From Akkermansia sp. (GTDB lineage: Bacteria > Verrucomicrobiota > Verrucomicrobiia > Verrucomicrobiales > Akkermansiaceae), in the NCBI GenBank assembly GCA_020047775.1, contig JAIFNK010000194.1, forward strand, positions 1 to 8,621: DNA of 8,621 nt. The letters are read 5' to 3'. The translations under genes and the position numbers were made by a program. This document shows, piece by piece, positions 5,701 to 8,621 of the stretch. The notes beneath the pieces are model-generated. The model worked only from the letters and a program-made list of their open reading frames with translations. It did not search any database and was not told the origin of the DNA. Every line of letters starts with the position of its first letter. Positions within the stretch are counted from its first letter, which is position 1.

Positions 5701-8621
5701 CCACCCTCACCGGCACTCATAGCCTTTTTGGTTCCTCCGGATCGACAATCCGCAAAAACGACGGTTCTCTCTCCGCCGCCACCGGTGACACACTCGCTTT
5801 TGGCGGCGTGTCGGGCAACGCGCTTTCTATCGTCAACGGCCTGCTCGTCACTAAATCCGCCGTTACGAATCGCCCCGGCACCTTCGCCGAAACCCACACC
5901 GATGCTTGGGGCCGCACCCGCAAGGTCGTCACCCCGTCCAAATCTGGCAGCGGCAACACCGAAACCACCGTCGACTACAGCTTACCGGAGAATCCGCTCA
6001 AGCGCGTTATCACCACCGAACCGTCTGGCCGCATTCTCATCACGGAAAGCGATGCTGCCGGGACAATTTCCCGCTCTGGAATCGACGTGAATGACAATGG
6101 CTCACTCGGAGCTACCGATCGCTACACCGAATCCATTACTACTGTGGAAACCGGCATGGTGGTCACCACCCTAAGTGTCACCGAGGATAGCGGCCTCCGC
6201 GAAGTCCTGGAAACCAAGTGGACACCATCGTCCGGAGTCACCGTCACCAAGATCAACGGCGGCGAGGAAACCATCACCACCACCCCGAATTACACGGCAA
6301 AGACCGTCACCACCTCCTCTAACAAAGGTTGGAGCAAGACGGATAGCATCAACAACCTTGGCCTGGCGACAAACAGCACCCTGACCGGCACCGGCATTCC
6401 CCACACGGAACTCAAGCCCGTGTGGCGCGCCGATGGATCTCTCGCGTCGGTTGACTTCGACACCATCACCGGCCCGGATAACCAAAAGGAAACCCACACG
6501 GCCAGCTTCAACACGAACGGCACCCTCGCAACACTCATAGCACCCGGTCGCGGCAATATCCTTGGCGGTCACAGCATCAGCAATGGTGAAGAAACCCTCA
6601 CTGTCAACGGCATCACGAATACCGCCAAACTGGATGGCACCCAGGACAGCACCAGCGGAGCGAACGTCATCGGTAAGACCGACACTCTCGTCCCTAATCT
6701 TGATAGCTACGAATACACTGACAGCAACGGATACAAGAAAAACACCCATCCTGCCGTCGGCGCAGATACCGCAACCTATTTTAATGCCTCCGGAGTCTCT
6801 ATAGCCAAAAGATATGCCGATGCCTCCTTTGAGGCGTTCGGTTACGTTGGCGAACGCCTCGCCACCAGTTCCCTCGCCCGTGGCGGTGCACTCGCGCTAG
6901 GCTACTCAAACAATGGAGCAAAAGACCTTGTTTCCGCTGATTGGCCTGCCATGGCTTCCGGCCCACTCACCACCCCCAGCATCTCTCATAGTTTCGATTA
7001 CACTCGATCAGGGCAAATCAAGACCCTTGGCGACCCATCCGGCACACGCAGCCTAGTCTACCAGAACGGCAGGCTTTCAGCGACCACTTACACCACCGGC
7101 TTGCTCAAGGGATACCAAATCATCCCCGGACGCGATCCCGTCGGACGTCAAACGGGCACACTCATCAATCGCTACGGAGCCACCATCCACAGCACGCAAA
7201 AAGCTCCCAACGGCGTAAGCGATCAGATCACGAATCTAGCCTCAGGCAACATCACCGCCACGCCCCAGCGCGATGGGGCAGGACGTATCACCGGATACAT
7301 TTGGAGTGATGGAACGAACAGCGTCACCCAAACATGGACGCGCGGCACGGGCGGACGCATCCAGTCCGCAGGCTCCAATGTCACCAGCGCACCCTCGTTC
7401 AATTATGCAGCTGGAGAAAATTCCTTCGACGAATTTGGCCGCCGCTTGAAATGTGAAACGGCAGGCGACGCATGGGTCTATATTTATGGGGAGGGCGGAC
7501 AACTCATCTCAGCCATCCATCCCACACTCGGCACGTTCACATATTCCTTTGATGGCATCGGACGACGACTTGGAAAAGGTCCGGTGGAAGCTGATCCCAA
7601 CACCACCGACGTTCTCAACCGCACCACCGCTTGGACGAATAGCCAGAACAAGACCCTGACCATCCATGCCAATCCCGCCGCAAGAGTCTGGTACAACGGC
7701 ACCGAAATTCAAAACTTCACCGGCACCCACAGCGCGACCATCACTCCACCGGGTGCTGAGGGTGGCTGGGTGCCATGGAACACCCTGGCCGTCATCGAAG
7801 GCGCAGGCGAAGGAGCCGGGAATCCTGCCGCCAATCCATTAGCCAGCCCGGACGCCAAGGCTGAGAAAAAGGGTGCTGTCTGGGTGCCACCCATCGCCGA
7901 AACCCTGACATACGATGACGCTGGAAACCGGCAATCTTCCGCCCAGTGGAATTTTGGCTGGGACGCGAAAAACCAACTCGCCCGCGCCCGCACCAAGGAT
8001 TACAACACCGCCGCCCAAGGCTACGACATCACGTTCACGTATGACGCGGAAGGCCGTCGGGTGAAAAAGCACATCATCGAATACCAGGCAGGCGTGCGGG
8101 TAGCTGAAAAAATCATTACTTTTATCTGGGACGGATGGGAGCTTCTCTACGAACGCCATCAACTCCCTAGCGGACTAACAACACTTGAAAGAAAATATCT
8201 CTGGGGACCTGACATCTGCGACGGTGCAGCAGGCGGAGCAGGTGGTTTGCTCCTTATTCGTGAAACCAAGGGAAACACCACCACGGAAATCATCCCCCTG
8301 TATGATGGCACCGGCCACGTAGCCGCACTAACAAACATCAACAAGGATTTGTTGGCCAGCTATGCCTACGGCCCGTTTGGTGAGAGAATTTCCGCCACCG
8401 GCCCGAAAGCCAACAGCAACCCTTGGAGATTCCAAACCAAATACCTCGACGAGGAAACCGGCCTCTATTATTTTGGTCACCGCTACTATGATCCAATCAC
8501 AGGGCAGTGGCTCTCGCGTGAAATCCTCGGGGAAAGCGAGTCGCCCAACCTTTACACTCTAACGGGGAACGATCCCATCAACTTTGTGGACGTTCTCGGC
8601 CTCGCCAAAGTCGCGACCGAC
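2709..8621 (+). CDS. Exported RHS/YD-repeat protein with RHS-associated core, C-terminus beyond window
   Basis: The frame is open for 1971 codons to the window end with no stop. The ATG at 2709 gives an export signal: MFRAIFFR, hydrophobic SLLILLLS, then CTPSFA|Q. Cleavage after A22 is likely, but LLSC before Cys17 could be a non-canonical lipobox. Residues 23-360 are an unrecognised, lower-GC region, followed by a Pro/Ser/Lys linker (about 363-392). YD-like repeats include YDVFNR (925), DAWGR (1065), FDEFGRR (1573), FDGIGRR (1614), YDDAGNR (1735) and YDAEGRR (1778). The RHS-associated core spans 1904-1965, with GLYYFGHRYYDP at 1918-1929 and DVLGL at 1961-1965. RHS proteins form hollow beta-cocoon shells and often carry a variable C-terminal toxin after the core. 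Here only ALA-type residues to D1971 are seen. No SD precedes the ATG, and a TTG at 2670 overlapping gene 2's stop is an alternative start. No T6SS part is nearby. Confidence 0.95.
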   Translation, partial: MFRAIFFRSLLILLLSCTPSFAQSLADVLSSIQERKQALEQRTQVIWHLTENYSPDPPNADTPQQNLIVWDGVNNAFPTDEDTNGLSVDARIKLLNQAVLEFRPLQKQYINLRKEDLAQGSKFGALRPFMLEDFAEPGRVEVGNYHAVLRHLASSVRQLTVLEWSFAGLKQTIRTGQPNSTAWEIGSYGSLMLEDCNVTGGTGGLDQQVLHYKDVALFAATPGLENQLNGKVGVVVRNHWSPATTATITAVAPTSWDPEDGSCQIGLLKQNPDNVYSMGANPQITVATFLVPQWEGSTANTAVPLGYQVQSPGGLFATNTWEEIKVFNQFGGENIVGAPHCGYYVAGRSVTALFVPTFTKGLDTPGKSELLAKSEKASSTPPGDAKPVLHPSPGILFGIPLGASLDGGIQGMIGITPGEVDWGLLQHSFEKIGTLDGSPSNDLNYPELSYRFDFASSLRFIGPAQEFHVVYETSRKPAKRGATLPAQMPTPQQVAAMGCKVFFRNWDLPRLKQVVSRDFIVDITPQGHYKNEVKIYRRPIAAGPVDRTPGTLTSIEGAELVRTLIIRNPDAENDPYPATPEKLEITGDGATYQVWRTGYSTYNGGLIPPDIHFSVSGGTAEAHTKDMDFQGVGHVTTVTKIGNNTVSSETINDAKWFWYSGMEPANRAITKGIQITNVTNSFPPGDPAWPNEPRVDWYPLSSHITITNEPNIDLTWTTSGRLASAAQGSWKTEYSIDEEGALKAESKFNNTLYATTWTEWSGNGRVIKTYSAPDGSVTLKSAAAVDWSELTLGDFTGTGLPGLPYQLTRKDGNETKWTWTLGADHSGAVKVESGQFSEGNLQTGKTQWTAWNDRSYPTITTTDLTANETTLVAFSGASQSTGWGAPEQWANYLTNLSSVIAYQPGLTRPSSITSPLGLATVFSDYDVFNRPGKTVSNGITATHNYAALSVTSTYGGTGVVTGSQSSMTSNVEGTSITQGMTWGGVTQSTGTDRGASATTLTGTHSLFGSSGSTIRKNDGSLSAATGDTLAFGGVSGNALSIVNGLLVTKSAVTNRPGTFAETHTDAWGRTRKVVTPSKSGSGNTETTVDYSLPENPLKRVITTEPSGRILITESDAAGTISRSGIDVNDNGSLGATDRYTESITTVETGMVVTTLSVTEDSGLREVLETKWTPSSGVTVTKINGGEETITTTPNYTAKTVTTSSNKGWSKTDSINNLGLATNSTLTGTGIPHTELKPVWRADGSLASVDFDTITGPDNQKETHTASFNTNGTLATLIAPGRGNILGGHSISNGEETLTVNGITNTAKLDGTQDSTSGANVIGKTDTLVPNLDSYEYTDSNGYKKNTHPAVGADTATYFNASGVSIAKRYADASFEAFGYVGERLATSSLARGGALALGYSNNGAKDLVSADWPAMASGPLTTPSISHSFDYTRSGQIKTLGDPSGTRSLVYQNGRLSATTYTTGLLKGYQIIPGRDPVGRQTGTLINRYGATIHSTQKAPNGVSDQITNLASGNITATPQRDGAGRITGYIWSDGTNSVTQTWTRGTGGRIQSAGSNVTSAPSFNYAAGENSFDEFGRRLKCETAGDAWVYIYGEGGQLISAIHPTLGTFTYSFDGIGRRLGKGPVEADPNTTDVLNRTTAWTNSQNKTLTIHANPAARVWYNGTEIQNFTGTHSATITPPGAEGGWVPWNTLAVIEGAGEGAGNPAANPLASPDAKAEKKGAVWVPPIAETLTYDDAGNRQSSAQWNFGWDAKNQLARARTKDYNTAAQGYDITFTYDAEGRRVKKHIIEYQAGVRVAEKIITFIWDGWELLYERHQLPSGLTTLERKYLWGPDICDGAAGGAGGLLLIRETKGNTTTEIIPLYDGTGHVAALTNINKDLLASYAYGPFGERISATGPKANSNPWRFQTKYLDEETGLYYFGHRYYDPITGQWLSREILGESESPNLYTLTGNDPINFVDVLGLAKVATD

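Noticed and set aside
1..8621. CRISPR array, tRNA, rRNA or insertion sequence with transposase
   Set aside because: No spaced direct repeats, cloverleaf, rRNA-like sequence or transposase motif was seen; the only tandem array has no spacers.

Overview
The window looks like DNA from a Verrucomicrobiota bacterium or a close relative in the PVC group. The evidence is a Sec-exported giant RHS/YD-repeat protein, a small secreted protein with calcium-binding (thrombospondin type 3-like) loops plus a 'YxxQxSxDLVNW' segment of the kind common in verrucomicrobial secreted proteins, moderately high GC, and inconsistent use of Shine-Dalgarno (SD) sites. This taxonomic call rests on recalled family patterns, not on a search.

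Positions 1-1240 contain no convincing large gene. They hold a perfect 9-bp minisatellite (1-66), several short palindromes, a weak 43-codon plus-strand ORF with a good SD (291-422), and an unrecognised 48-codon minus-strand ORF (488-634) whose stop is followed by a hairpin and a T-rich tract. Next come an 18-bp inverted repeat with self-palindromic arms (633-650/693-710) and a GC-rich block of hairpins (711-890). A leader of about 200 nt follows (about 1028-1239). It has several perfect stems, competing pairings, and a hairpin that buries the only SD-like sequence before the first operon gene.

Positions 1241-8621 are a three-gene, same-strand cluster that is probably one operon. Gene 1 (1241-2143, 300 aa) is a secreted, proline-rich protein of unknown function. 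Gene 2 (2140-2673, 177 aa) overlaps it by ATGA with a perfect SD and is a small exported protein with two calcium-binding-like loops. Gene 3 starts at 2709 and runs open off the right edge (1971 codons seen). It encodes an RHS/YD-repeat protein with an N-terminal export signal and the canonical RHS-associated core ending in DVLGL. The variable C-terminal tip, which would carry a toxin if this is a polymorphic toxin, lies just outside the window.

The most interesting reading is a Sec-exported RHS shell protein made with two small secreted partners, under a structured RNA leader. No VgrG, PAAR or other type VI secretion part is visible, and no immunity gene is visible because the sequence ends before the place where one would be expected.
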